A DNA stretch of 64,000 bases from Gryllotalpicola daejeonensis. GTDB taxonomy: Bacteria; Actinomycetota; Actinomycetes; Actinomycetales; Microbacteriaceae. Below, one piece after another: positions 1-7,260 of this stretch. Below the pieces are notes generated by a model. That model saw only the letters and a program-made list of their open reading frames with translations. It ran no database searches and was not told the DNA's origin. How positions within the stretch are numbered: position 1 is the stretch's first letter; each line of letters opens with the position of its first letter. The stretch is taken from positions 372,001-436,000 of the forward strand of contig NZ_BAABBV010000001.1 in the NCBI RefSeq assembly GCF_039538145.1, given 5' to 3'. The position numbers were made by a program, and so were the translations under genes.

Positions 1-265
1 GCTGCAGCACGTAGATGAGGAACACGCCGACGACAGAGAACGCGAGGACGCCGCGCAGGTAGGCGGGCCAGCTCTGCGAGGCATCCGATCGCACCCCGAT
101 CACGCGGTAGAAGCCGCGCTCGATCTTCAGGTCGCGCGTCGTCGTGAAGGTGTGCGCCAGGTAGTCGCCGAGCGGCCGGTAGGTGAGCCCGAGCACCACT
201 GCGAGCGTCGCGAATTGCGCGAGGAAGAGCCGGGCAGCCTGCCCAGCGGCAAGATCCGGCTGCAC
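1..265 (-). CDS. kdpA: Potassium-transporting ATPase subunit KdpA, N-terminal part (cut by window edge)
   Basis: This is the first 88 codons of KdpA, the membrane subunit of the KdpFABC high-affinity K+ pump that binds and translocates potassium. The start is GTG, overlapping the kdpF stop by one base (TAGTG). After a first membrane segment the family motif TYRPLGDYLAHTFTT is visible, then ERGFYRVIGV and a WPAYLRGVLAFS segment, all typical of the KdpA N terminus. The rest of the gene, and presumably kdpB and kdpC, lies before base 1. The small upstream genes kdpF and a 26-residue ORF are translationally coupled to it. Identification is from family motifs and context; I am confident. Confidence 0.93.
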   Translation of the reverse strand, partial: MQPDLAAGQAARLFLAQFATLAVVLGLTYRPLGDYLAHTFTTTRDLKIERGFYRVIGVRSDASQSWPAYLRGVLAFSVVGVFLIYVLQ

Positions 266-354
266 TAGAACTTCTCCGGCTTCAGAAGTGCGTACACGAG
301 GTACGCGAGCGACGCGATGGCGAGGGCCGCGGCGAGGATGTCGAAGAAGATCAC
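265..354 (-). CDS. kdpF: KdpF, small subunit of the Kdp potassium pump
   Basis: A 29-residue single-span membrane peptide that begins VIFFDILAAALAIASLAYL and ends ALLKPEKF. The C-terminal L-x-x-P-E-(R/K)-F signature and the length are those of KdpF, which stabilises the KdpABC complex in the membrane. The GTG start overlaps the stop of the preceding 26-residue ORF (GTGA overlap), and its TAG stop overlaps the kdpA start by one base, so the three are translated as one coupled unit. It is below the usual size cut-off of gene finders and is easily missed. Confidence 0.9.
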   Translation of the reverse strand: MIFFDILAAALAIASLAYLVYALLKPEKF

Positions 355-431
355 AGCTTCTCGGCCCCCTTGGCGGTGAGCGCCACGACGATCGTGAGGG
401 CGATCACGCCCAAGATCCACAGAATGTCCAC
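351..431 (-). CDS. 26-residue membrane peptide at the head of the kdp operon
   Basis: The frame starts at GTG (VDILWILGVIALTIVVALTA, then KGAEKL) and stops inside the kdpF start. It has one hydrophobic span of about 18 residues followed by a basic/acidic tail. Coupling to kdpF through the TGA/GTG overlap and the membrane-peptide character suggest a real small protein. I recall that actinobacterial kdp operons often carry such a short ORF ahead of kdpF, but I know of no assigned function. No clear Shine-Dalgarno sequence precedes it. A leader with only a regulatory role in translation is the alternative. Confidence 0.6.
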   Translation of the reverse strand: MDILWILGVIALTIVVALTAKGAEKL

Positions 432-472
432 GAGGGACGAGTGAAGCGCCGTTCGCGTACCCTCAGGGCGCT

Positions 473-512
473 CCTAACGGAAGCCGGACGGGCGCACGCC
501 GTTCCCTAACGG
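473..512 (-). promoter_or_regulatory. Repeated CCGTTAGG boxes upstream of the kdp operon
   Basis: Reading the minus strand, the 8-mer CCGTTAGG occurs twice in the 121 bases between the YibE/F gene and the kdp ORFs, at 505-512 and 473-480. The offset is 32 bases, close to three helical turns. The upstream copy is part of a perfect hairpin/palindrome, CCGTT-AGGG-AACGG (499-512). The spacing on one face of the helix suits a regulator such as KdpE, but this is inference; no kdpDE genes are in view. Confidence 0.35.
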
Positions 513-552
513 TTTCCTCACACGTGGCGCACGCGGTGGGGTGATTGCCCGC

Positions 553-1911
553 TCAGTCGCCGTCCCACGGGTTCTCCGGAAGACGCAGCAGGTCGTCCTT
601 CGTCGGCGAAACTGCGATGGTCACCGGCGGCGCAACGGGGGCGGCTTCCGACGGCCGACCCGGCTGCCGTGCGCCGCGTCCGTCTCCTGCGCCATCGTCT
701 GCCGTGCGCCGTGTCGGTTCGGGTTCGGCGACCACGAGGGCCCCGATCGCCGTCGTGACGGGCATCGCGAGCACCAGGGCGAGCCCACCCACGAGCGCGC
801 GCACGATCTCTTCGGCGACGTCCTCGGCCGTGACGAAGTCGCGCGCCGTGCCGCCGTAGAGCTGAACCGCGACGATCAGGATTAGCGCCGTGCCGAGATA
901 GGCGAACACGAGCGTGTAGACAGTCGAGGCGACGTGATCGCGACCGATGCGCATGGCGCGCCAGAAGAGCTGCCATCTGGTCATGGTCGGCGAGGCGGCG
1001 CGCAGCTCCCAGAGGGCGGATGCCTGGGTGACGGTCACGTCATTGAGGGTGCCGAGGCCTGCGAGGACCACGGATGCGATGACGAGCTGCTGCACGTTGA
1101 CCCACGGGACGTTGTTGGCGAGCAGACCGGCGGACTCATCGCCAAGATCCGCGAGCCGCCAGCCCGTCACCGCCAGCCAGGCGAACAGCGTCGACAGGCC
1201 GAGCCCGACGAGCGCGCCGGTCAGCGCCACCGACGTGCGCATGGAGAAGCCGTGGGTGAGATAGAGCATCGCGATCAGAATGGCGACGGATGCCGCCAGC
1301 GCGACAGGCACTGCCGGCTCGCCGCTGAGCAGAGCCGGCACGAGAAAGGCGATGACGGCGACACCCGCGAAGCCGAGGCTCACGAGCGCCATGACTCCGC
1401 GCCGCCACGCCACCAGCACGACCGCGACCCCGAACAGGATCGCGAACCACAGCATCGCCGAGCCGCGGTCGTAGCGGTAGAACGCCAGCGGCTGGGTCGG
1501 CCCGTTCGTTGCGCCCGAGGTGTCGAGCAGCAGGATGTGGTCGCCGGGCTGGATGCCGGTGGCGATGACGTCGGGAGTGAGCGCCACCTTCACCGTCGTG
1601 CCCGCGTGCGGGCCATCGCTGATGTGCACCGGTGAGTCGCCGCAGAGGTCAGGCGACGTCTCTTTCCCCGTGCACGACGGCACGACCTCGAGCACCTCGC
1701 CGTGCACGACCTTGGTGCCGCTGACGGCGAAGGGCACGAGATTGCGCACGCTGTCGACCCTGTTGGCATCGGGCCACCAGTGCACAACGCCGAGGACCGC
1801 CGCCAACCCGCAGAGCACGATGAGCCCGATGATCGCGACACGCGGCCACGTTCTGACGTGCAGAGCCGGCGATGGGCCATCGGAGTGGGAGTGGGCGTGC
1901 CGATTGACCAT
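553..1911 (-). CDS. YibE/F family multi-pass membrane protein
   Basis: A 452-residue membrane protein of the YibE/F family. It starts with a short His-rich tail (MVNRHAHSHSDG) and one transmembrane segment, followed by an extracytoplasmic region of roughly 100 residues, then about seven hydrophobic segments. The segment ALVSLGFAGVAVIAFLVPALL and the later GTLNDVTVTQASALWEL block are the family signature. Function is unknown; a transport role has been assumed. The ATG at 1911 was chosen because TACCTT lies exactly 6 bases upstream, fitting a leaderless transcript, although the frame stays open further upstream to 2103. It is transcribed away from the zinc-ribbon gene at 2032. Confidence 0.85.
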   Translation of the reverse strand: MVNRHAHSHSDGPSPALHVRTWPRVAIIGLIVLCGLAAVLGVVHWWPDANRVDSVRNLVPFAVSGTKVVHGEVLEVVPSCTGKETSPDLCGDSPVHISDGPHAGTTVKVALTPDVIATGIQPGDHILLLDTSGATNGPTQPLAFYRYDRGSAMLWFAILFGVAVVLVAWRRGVMALVSLGFAGVAVIAFLVPALLSGEPAVPVALAASVAILIAMLYLTHGFSMRTSVALTGALVGLGLSTLFAWLAVTGWRLADLGDESAGLLANNVPWVNVQQLVIASVVLAGLGTLNDVTVTQASALWELRAASPTMTRWQLFWRAMRIGRDHVASTVYTLVFAYLGTALILIVAVQLYGGTARDFVTAEDVAEEIVRALVGGLALVLAMPVTTAIGALVVAEPEPTRRTADDGAGDGRGARQPGRPSEAAPVAPPVTIAVSPTKDDLLRLPENPWDGD

Positions 1912-1917
1912 AAGGCA

Positions 1918-1923
1918 AAGGTA
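1918..1923 (-). promoter_or_regulatory. Likely -10 element (TACCTT) for the YibE/F gene, leaderless
   Basis: TACCTT is followed by six bases (TGCCTT) and then the ATG at 1911. This places the expected transcription start at the start codon. No Shine-Dalgarno sequence is present. Confidence 0.5.
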
Positions 1924-2031
1924 GATGTACCGCGGGTGAGGCTGTCGCCGATTGCGGCGGCCGCTAGCAACCGCTTCTCGGATGTGCAAGGTGTCGAGGT
2001 GTGCGAGGGGCCGTGGGTAGCGTGGCCCGCT

Positions 2032-2166
2032 ATGACGACAACGGAGACGTCCATGGCTGCGACCGCGGCGGTCTGCCCGATCTGCGGCACCACCCTTCGG
2101 CACGCGGGAACCGCGCTGAGGTGCGACGACTGCGAGGTCGATTACGTGGACAATACGGACGACTGA
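2032..2166 (+). CDS. 44-residue zinc-ribbon protein
   Basis: A tiny protein with two CxxC knuckles, CPIC and CDDC, separated by 13 residues, and an acidic tail (CEVDYVDNTDD). The four cysteines can form a single zinc ribbon. Such mini zinc ribbons are common in Actinobacteria and have no general assigned function. The ATG at 2032 gives MTTTETSMAA; an ATG at 2053 is an alternative that keeps both knuckles. TAGCGT lies 8 bases upstream of the first ATG, a possible -10 element. It is divergent from the YibE/F gene. The frame and cysteine pattern support a real gene, but no partner is evident. Confidence 0.7.
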   Translation: MTTTETSMAATAAVCPICGTTLRHAGTALRCDDCEVDYVDNTDD

Positions 2167-2175
2167 GCGTCTGTC

Positions 2176-2694
2176 TCAGCCCACCTTCCTGCCAGCGTTG
2201 CGCACGGCGCCGTGGGCCCACGGCGCCGAGAAGGAGCGCCACTCGGCTTCGGAATTGAACCAGACGACCACCTCGACCGCCTGCCGGCCAAGCGACCGGA
2301 GCGCTTCTACGCGGTGGCTGCCGTCCGCGATCGGGAACTGGTCAGCCCCGACATACTCGACGATCGACGGCGGCACGTCCCAGCCGTTCTCGATACTTCC
2401 GACGTAGCCCGGCAGGCTCTCGGCCCATTCTGCCTCGGAGACGGGATAAGGCAGGCCTGGTTCGGGACCGACTTTCCGCCGAAGCGCATGAGCGGGCGCG
2501 GCAACCGGACCGAGCCACCAACGCTGCTGAAGCGCGAGACCGTCAGACAGGGGCACGTTGTCGCCCTTGCCACGCATGAAGGCGTGGACCCACTCCTCAA
2601 TCAGCCCTGCGGCCGCGGCATCCCTCGCACCACTGCCTGTGAATTCCACGTCGCCCCACTCGATCTCGTCGCCGGCCACCTCGAGCGCGGCCAC
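2176..2694 (-). CDS. Hypothetical protein with a ParB-like DGSHRVEAL motif
   Basis: A 172-residue soluble protein. Near its C-terminal third it has FPIADGSHRVEALRSLG, resembling the GxHR signature of ParB/sulfiredoxin-like nucleotide-binding domains, in which a conserved (I/V)xDGxHR(L/V) block contacts a nucleotide. The surrounding sequence (SIVEYVGADQFPIADG, then AVEVVVWF) also fits that fold. I do not recognise a specific family. The GTG at 2694 is the first start after an in-frame stop. It is divergent from rlmN, with 77 bases between them. It could instead be a stand-alone immunity or kinase-like protein; function not assigned. Confidence 0.6.
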   Translation of the reverse strand: MAALEVAGDEIEWGDVEFTGSGARDAAAAGLIEEWVHAFMRGKGDNVPLSDGLALQQRWWLGPVAAPAHALRRKVGPEPGLPYPVSEAEWAESLPGYVGSIENGWDVPPSIVEYVGADQFPIADGSHRVEALRSLGRQAVEVVVWFNSEAEWRSFSAPWAHGAVRNAGRKVG

Positions 2695-2759
2695 GCTGTC
2701 ACAGGCTCACGCTAGCGTCGGCCGCGGCCTGCAGGGGTGCTCGCCCAGCGCGCGCCTGC

Positions 2760-2765
2760 GAGAAT
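2760..2765 (+). promoter_or_regulatory. Possible -10 element (GAGAAT) for rlmN
   Basis: GAGAAT lies exactly six bases (GAACGC) before the rlmN ATG, the same spacing as the TANNNT elements of other genes in this window. It is a variant of that pattern, so support is weaker. Confidence 0.35.
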
Positions 2766-2771
2766 GAACGC

Positions 2772-3983
2772 ATGACTGAGCACACGACGGCTGCGCACCG
2801 CTCGCGCCCGCAGGTCCGCCCCAAGGCCGAGGGCTGGACGCAGGCGACGGATGCCGGCGGCCGGCCTCTGCTGCAGTTCCAGAGCCCCCGCCGCACCCAG
2901 CCCGAAACGCACCTCGCCGACCTGACGCTCGCGGAGCGCAAGGCGAAGCTCGTCGAGCTCGGTTACCCGGCCTTCCGTGCGACGCAGCTCAGCACGCACT
3001 ACTTCGAGCACTACACGAGCGACCCCGACGAGATGACCGACCTGCCGGCATCCGCTCGTCACGACATCGTCGAGAAGATGCTGCCGCCCCTGCTCACCGA
3101 GGTGCGGCGCCTGCGCACCGACAAGGGCGAGACGATCAAATTCCTGTGGCGCCTGTTCGACGGCGCGCTCGTCGAGTCGGTGCTCATGCGCTACCCGGGC
3201 CGCGTCACGCTGTGCGTGTCGAGCCAGGCCGGCTGCGGCATGAACTGCCCGTTCTGCGCCACCGGCCAGGCGGGTCTCACCCGCAACCTGTCGACCGCAG
3301 AGATCGTCGACCAGGTCGTCGCGGCGAACCGCGCCATCGCCAACGGCGAGCTCGGCGGTCTGCGCAAAGACGGCGGCTTCGACTCGCCGCGCGTGACCAA
3401 CATCGTCTTCATGGGCATGGGTGAGCCGCTCGCCAACTACAAGCGGCTGATGAACGCCGTGCGTCGCATGGTCGCACCGGCACCGGAGGGGCTCGGCATG
3501 AGCGCCCGGCACATCACCGTGTCGACGGTCGGGCTGGTGCCCGCGATTCGCAAGCTCGCCGACGAGGATCTGCCGCTGACTTTCGCGCTGTCGCTGCACG
3601 CGCCCGACGACACGCTGCGTGACGAGCTGATCCCCGTCAACGACCACTGGAAGGTCGATGAGGCGCTGGATGCCGCGCGCTACTACTTCGAGAAGACCGG
3701 TCGCCGCGTCTCGATCGAGTACGCGCTCATCAAGGACATGAACGACCACGCCTGGCGAGCCGACCTGCTCGCCGAGAAGCTGAACGCCCGCGGGCGCGGC
3801 TGGGTGCACGTGAACCCGATTCCGCTGAACCCGACGCCGGGGTCGATCTGGACGTCGTCCGAGCCCGAGGTGACGAACGAGTTCATCAGGAGGCTCGAGG
3901 CCGCAGGCATCCCGACCACGCTGCGCGATACCCGCGGCAAAGAGATCGACGGGGCGTGCGGGCAGCTGGCGGCTGCGGAGTAG
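2772..3983 (+). CDS. rlmN: Dual-specificity RNA methyltransferase RlmN
   Basis: A radical-SAM enzyme that methylates C2 of A2503 in 23S rRNA and, in many bacteria, A37 of some tRNAs. The 403-residue protein carries the CxxxCxxC iron-sulfur motif as CGMNCPFC (Cys155, 159, 162), the GMGEP SAM motif shortly after, and the C-terminal catalytic cysteine in DGACGQL (about residue 396). An actinobacterial N-terminal extension of about 45 residues precedes the family core. It ends immediately before the stop codon of the convergent DUF2804 gene with no space for a separate terminator. Monocistronic by position. Confidence 0.96.
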   Translation: MTEHTTAAHRSRPQVRPKAEGWTQATDAGGRPLLQFQSPRRTQPETHLADLTLAERKAKLVELGYPAFRATQLSTHYFEHYTSDPDEMTDLPASARHDIVEKMLPPLLTEVRRLRTDKGETIKFLWRLFDGALVESVLMRYPGRVTLCVSSQAGCGMNCPFCATGQAGLTRNLSTAEIVDQVVAANRAIANGELGGLRKDGGFDSPRVTNIVFMGMGEPLANYKRLMNAVRRMVAPAPEGLGMSARHITVSTVGLVPAIRKLADEDLPLTFALSLHAPDDTLRDELIPVNDHWKVDEALDAARYYFEKTGRRVSIEYALIKDMNDHAWRADLLAEKLNARGRGWVHVNPIPLNPTPGSIWTSSEPEVTNEFIRRLEAAGIPTTLRDTRGKEIDGACGQLAAAE

Positions 3984-4964
3984 CTACGAGCGCATGCGCA
4001 TGCGCTCGAGCACGCCGTGGGTGCCCCTGACGGCGAAGCCGGCGACAGTTCCCTCATACACGCCGTAGAGCTGGAAGTAGTCGATTGCGACGATTCCGAA
4101 GTTCCGGCGGACGCCCTTTCGTCCCTCCGGCACGAACTCGACGTCGAGGCGCCCGTCGGCAGAGCGCGCGGTCCACGGTGCGAGCGGGTCGGCCGACGCG
4201 GGCGCGAAGGCCACGTCTGAGAGCGGCTCGACGGCGTCCGGCACCCAGATGCCGGATTCCTCTTCCGCGCCGGCAGGCTGCTCGCGGTCGGCGAAGTTCG
4301 CCCCGACGATGCCGCCCGACTCCGTGCGCAGCGCGAAGGTACCCCACGTCCACTCGGTGCGATACGGCAGGCGCGAGCGATGCTCGTCGATGATGACGAG
4401 GTCGCGTGCCGGGTCGAAGCGGTACGCGCGCTCCCCTACCGTCAGCGTTCCCGCGATCGGATAGATGCGCTTGTGCGTGAACATCGACGCGCTTGCGCCC
4501 AGCGGCGTGTCGACGACGAGCGGGGCGGATGCGCCGGCCGCATCGAGGATCAGCTCGCCGCGGATGGCCTGCGCCTTTGCCGTCGCGGCGATCTCGACAC
4601 GGATGCTGTGGCTGCCGGCATCCTCATCGAATCGGTAGCCCAGCTCGAATCCCCGTGCCGTGAACGCGCACGTGCCGCCGAACATCAGCCCGGCACTCGG
4701 CAGCTCGAGCTCGCTGCGGCGGCCGCTCGCCGCGTGCTCGTCGAGTCGGCCGCTGGCGCGGTCGTGGATGTACAGCTCGGAGGTGGCGAGGTACTTCGCG
4801 TCCTGGATGATCATCGAGCCGTACAGCTCGGGGTGGAACAGGGTGAAGCCGACCCATTCCTTGAGGCGGAAGTCGTGCCAGCGCCGGCCGAGTCCGCCGC
4901 GGCCGGCGAGCGGGTCGAAGTCGCGCGGGCGCTCGGCAAGGCGCCCCGCGTGTGCCGGGCTCAT
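3984..4964 (-). CDS. DUF2804 family protein
   Basis: A 326-residue protein of the DUF2804 family. Recognisable blocks are the RLKEWVGFTLFHPELYGSMI segment near the start, LMFGGTCAFTARGFELGY, and the C-terminal run RKGVRRNFGIVAIDYFQLYG, VYEGTVAG. The fold is predicted to be mainly beta; the molecular role is unknown. The start ATG overlaps the HAD hydrolase stop by 4 bases (ATGA), so the two genes are probably co-transcribed from the HAD promoter. The stop abuts rlmN. No signal peptide or membrane segment is visible. Confidence 0.82.
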   Translation of the reverse strand: MSPAHAGRLAERPRDFDPLAGRGGLGRRWHDFRLKEWVGFTLFHPELYGSMIIQDAKYLATSELYIHDRASGRLDEHAASGRRSELELPSAGLMFGGTCAFTARGFELGYRFDEDAGSHSIRVEIAATAKAQAIRGELILDAAGASAPLVVDTPLGASASMFTHKRIYPIAGTLTVGERAYRFDPARDLVIIDEHRSRLPYRTEWTWGTFALRTESGGIVGANFADREQPAGAEEESGIWVPDAVEPLSDVAFAPASADPLAPWTARSADGRLDVEFVPEGRKGVRRNFGIVAIDYFQLYGVYEGTVAGFAVRGTHGVLERMRMRS

Positions 4965-5674
4965 GCGCGCTCTGCCGCCATCAGGATGATGTAGGCCGCG
5001 TCGCGCAGGTCGTGGGCCACGCCGCTGGAGGTCGGCGAGTGCACCAGCACCGTGCCGAAGCCGAGCCGCGTGGCCGCCTCGATGTCGGCCTCGAGGTTGT
5101 CGCCGACCATCCAGACGGGGCCGGTGGGATCGGGTTCGCCGAGCGCGCGCAGGGCGACGCGGAAGATCTCGGGGTGCCCCTTCTCGTAACCGACGTCGGC
5201 GCTCGCGATGATCGCGTCGAAGTAGTCGGCGATGCCGAGGCCGCGAACGGTGTGTCGCAGTTCGGGCACCGCATTGCTCACGATCGCGAGCCGCCAGCCC
5301 TCTTCGCGCAGGGCCTCAAGGGCGTCGACGGTCTCGGGGTAGAGCTCCCATTCCGCCGGATCGGAGAACCTCGGACGCACCTCGGCGACCGCGGCCCGTG
5401 CGAGCTCGGCGTCGACGCCCGCGTAGACGCACGCCATCAGCAGCACCTGCTCGAGCCGGGCCCACCAGGCGTCGGCGTCGCCGTTCAACTCAGGGTGCGC
5501 AACATCGGGGTGGTGCCACGGGAAGCCGTCTTCGAGCCCGGCCCACAGGTCGCTCGCCGTCACGACCGTGTCCGGTTGTGACTTCCTGATCGCGTCGAGC
5601 AGGATTCGGCCGAAGCTGATCCACGGCCGACGCGCGAGTGTGCCGTCGAAATCGAACAGGACGATCCCCGCCAT
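4961..5674 (-). CDS. HAD family hydrolase
   Basis: A 237-residue haloacid-dehalogenase superfamily phosphatase. Motif I is at the N terminus (LFDFDGTLARRPW, nucleophile and acid Asp), motif II is IVSNAVPEL, motif III the lysine in YEKGHPEIF, and motif IV GDNLEADIEAA. The helical cap between motifs I and II places it with small-molecule phosphatases or the N-acylneuraminate-9-phosphatase-like group; the substrate cannot be read from sequence. It heads a two-gene unit with the DUF2804 gene (4-base overlap). TAAAGT followed by 6 bases precedes the ATG, with no Shine-Dalgarno, so the transcript is probably leaderless. Confidence 0.88.
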   Translation of the reverse strand: MAGIVLFDFDGTLARRPWISFGRILLDAIRKSQPDTVVTASDLWAGLEDGFPWHHPDVAHPELNGDADAWWARLEQVLLMACVYAGVDAELARAAVAEVRPRFSDPAEWELYPETVDALEALREEGWRLAIVSNAVPELRHTVRGLGIADYFDAIIASADVGYEKGHPEIFRVALRALGEPDPTGPVWMVGDNLEADIEAATRLGFGTVLVHSPTSSGVAHDLRDAAYIILMAAERA

Positions 5675-5680
5675 GCGCCG

Positions 5681-5686
5681 ACTTTA
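5681..5686 (-). promoter_or_regulatory. Likely -10 element (TAAAGT) for the HAD hydrolase gene, leaderless
   Basis: TAAAGT, then CGGCGC, then the ATG at 5674. The six-base spacing puts the transcription start at the start codon. Confidence 0.5.
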
Positions 5687-5710
5687 GCGCCGCGTCGGGC
5701 CGGTTGCCCG

Positions 5711-6091
5711 TCACCCCTTCTCGTGTCGGGCTCTGCGGCGCTCCAGGGATTCCCTGCGGCGGCGGGCGATCACCGCGGCATCGGGGTCGCGCTCGGCCCC
5801 GGCCACGTCATTGGCCGCGCGGGTCGCTGCCGTGCGGGCCGCGTTGGCTGCGGCGAGGCGTGCGAGCAGCTCGCCTCTCCCCCGCAATTCCTGCGCGGTC
5901 GGCGCCGACTTGCGGGCGGCACGTGCCGCGTTGAGGAACGCCGCCCGCGTGGCATCCGTGGCGATGGCGGGATGCTTCGCCGCGAGCTCCTGCCAGGCAT
6001 CAAGCACCTCGTCCGGCACCCAGCTCGCCCCCGCGGGCCAGAGCTCTCGACCCACGCGACGGCCCTCGGCCTCGACGTCGACGGCGGCCAA
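5711..6091 (-). CDS. Hypothetical 126-residue Ala/Arg-rich protein
   Basis: A small protein following the histidine phosphatase gene. It has a tryptophan-containing N-terminal half (RELWPAGASW, DAWQELAAKHP) and a long helical, Ala- and Arg-rich half ending RRRRESLERRRARHEKG. I do not recognise the family. The frame has no ATG or GTG start near the phosphatase stop; TTG at 6091 is the best start, preceded by GCGAGG 6-8 bases upstream and 11 bases after the phosphatase stop. It probably depends on the phosphatase transcript. The basic C terminus could bind nucleic acid, but that is only a guess from composition. Confidence 0.6.
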   Translation of the reverse strand: MAAVDVEAEGRRVGRELWPAGASWVPDEVLDAWQELAAKHPAIATDATRAAFLNAARAARKSAPTAQELRGRGELLARLAAANAARTAATRAANDVAGAERDPDAAVIARRRRESLERRRARHEKG

Positions 6092-6101
6092 CTCGACCTC
6101 G

Positions 6102-6758
6102 CTACACGCGCTCGCCCGTGGGATCCGGAGCGAGTTCGTCGTGCAGCTGCGCGCCGCCGACCGGCTGGTCGGCCCAGCTGACGAGTCGCCAGCCCTGCTC
6201 GACCGAGCCCTCGAGCGCCGCCACACCGGTGTTGTCGAGCGGGTTGTGCAGCGTGAACTCGCCGCTGATGTTGAGGGCGCGGGCGCCGACCCACGCGCGA
6301 ATCGCCGCGCCGTGGCTGAACACGACCGCGGTGTCGTCGTGTTCAGTCGCGATCTCGGCGATGGCCGCGTCGAAGCGGCCGAAGAATTCGTGGCCGTCGT
6401 GGGCGCCGGGCATGCGCGCATCGAGCTCGCCTGTTCCCCACTTCAGGATCGTGCCGAGGTAGGCCTTCACCGACTGCTCGTCGGTCTTGGCCTCGAAGGC
6501 CCCGGCCTCGATCTCGTGCAGCCCGTCGTGCACGACGACCTCGAGCTCGCGCGCGGCCGACAGCGGCGCGGCGGTGAGCTGGGTGCGCACGAGCCGCGAG
6601 GCGTAGATGCCCTGCACGTTCTCGTCGCGCAGAGCCGCCGGAACGGCCTGAGCCTGCTGCTGCCCGAGTTCGGTCAGGCCCGGCCCGGGGGCCGCCGTGT
6701 CGAGCGAGCCGAGGACGTTGGCAGGGGTCTGACCGTGACGGATGAGCAGCAGGCGCAC
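6102..6758 (-). CDS. Histidine phosphatase (phosphoglycerate-mutase-like) family protein
   Basis: A 218-residue member of the histidine phosphatase superfamily. The catalytic RHG motif is at the very start (LLLIRHGQTPANVLG), the second conserved arginine is in YASRLVRTQLTA, the acid in HEIEAGAFE, and the second histidine in VVFSHGAAIRAWVGA. These complete the active site, so it should be active as a phosphatase or mutase; the substrate is unknown. The GTG at 6758 gives VRLLLIRHG, the usual start just before the RHG motif. It lies 10 bases after the VOC gene stop, in the same direction, and is followed by the 126-residue hypothetical. Confidence 0.88.
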   Translation of the reverse strand: MRLLLIRHGQTPANVLGSLDTAAPGPGLTELGQQQAQAVPAALRDENVQGIYASRLVRTQLTAAPLSAARELEVVVHDGLHEIEAGAFEAKTDEQSVKAYLGTILKWGTGELDARMPGAHDGHEFFGRFDAAIAEIATEHDDTAVVFSHGAAIRAWVGARALNISGEFTLHNPLDNTGVAALEGSVEQGWRLVSWADQPVGGAQLHDELAPDPTGERV

Positions 6759-6768
6759 CCTTCCGACG

Positions 6769-7200
6769 CTAGCCGACGAAGATGCAGAACGGATGCCCGG
6801 ACGGGTCGGCGAACACGAACAGCGGCTCGTCGGGGTCGTCGAAGCGATCACGCAGCAGCGTGGCGCCGAGCTCGAGCGCCCGACCCTTCTGCCGCTGCAG
6901 CTCTTCCGGGCTGCTGACGGCGAAGTCGAGGTGCAGCTGCTGCGGAATCGGGCCCTCTGGCCAGGTGGGCGGGTCGACCTTCTCGACCTTCTGGAACGAC
7001 AGCCGAAACGAGCCGCCGTTCTCACGCAGGCGCAGCCAGTCGGCGGTGTCGGGCTGGCCCTCGGCGGGCGGCTCATCGCCCGGGAAGTAGGAGTAGCCCA
7101 GCAGCTCTCGGTAGAACTCGGCCAGGCGGCGCACATCGGTCGTGTCGAGCACGGTCGCCACGATCTTCGGGAAGACGGTCTGCAGATCTGCGGTGTCCAT
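6769..7200 (-). CDS. VOC/glyoxalase-like family protein (single domain)
   Basis: A 143-residue protein with one vicinal-oxygen-chelate unit. It reads PKIVATVLDTTDVRRLAEFYRELLGY at the N terminus, LHLDFAV in the middle and LFVFADPSGHPFCIFV at the end, the classic pattern of glyoxalase-fold bleomycin-resistance-like proteins. The QLHLDF histidine and the C-terminal positions can provide metal ligands, but substrate is unknown. The ATG at 7200 was chosen because the homologous core begins soon after; the frame is open upstream without matching sequence. It is the first gene of a run with the phosphatase and the hypothetical protein, divergent from the EamA exporter gene. Confidence 0.85.
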   Translation of the reverse strand: MDTADLQTVFPKIVATVLDTTDVRRLAEFYRELLGYSYFPGDEPPAEGQPDTADWLRLRENGGSFRLSFQKVEKVDPPTWPEGPIPQQLHLDFAVSSPEELQRQKGRALELGATLLRDRFDDPDEPLFVFADPSGHPFCIFVG

Positions 7201-7248
7201 GCCGACAGTGAAGCAACGACCACCGACATCCGCAGGGCCCTTGCGCTC

Positions 7249-7254
7249 TAGGGT
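7249..7254 (+). promoter_or_regulatory. Likely -10 element (TAGGGT) for the EamA gene, leaderless
   Basis: TAGGGT, six bases (GAAGTA), then the ATG at 7261. No Shine-Dalgarno sequence. Confidence 0.5.
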
Positions 7255-7260
7255 GAAGTA

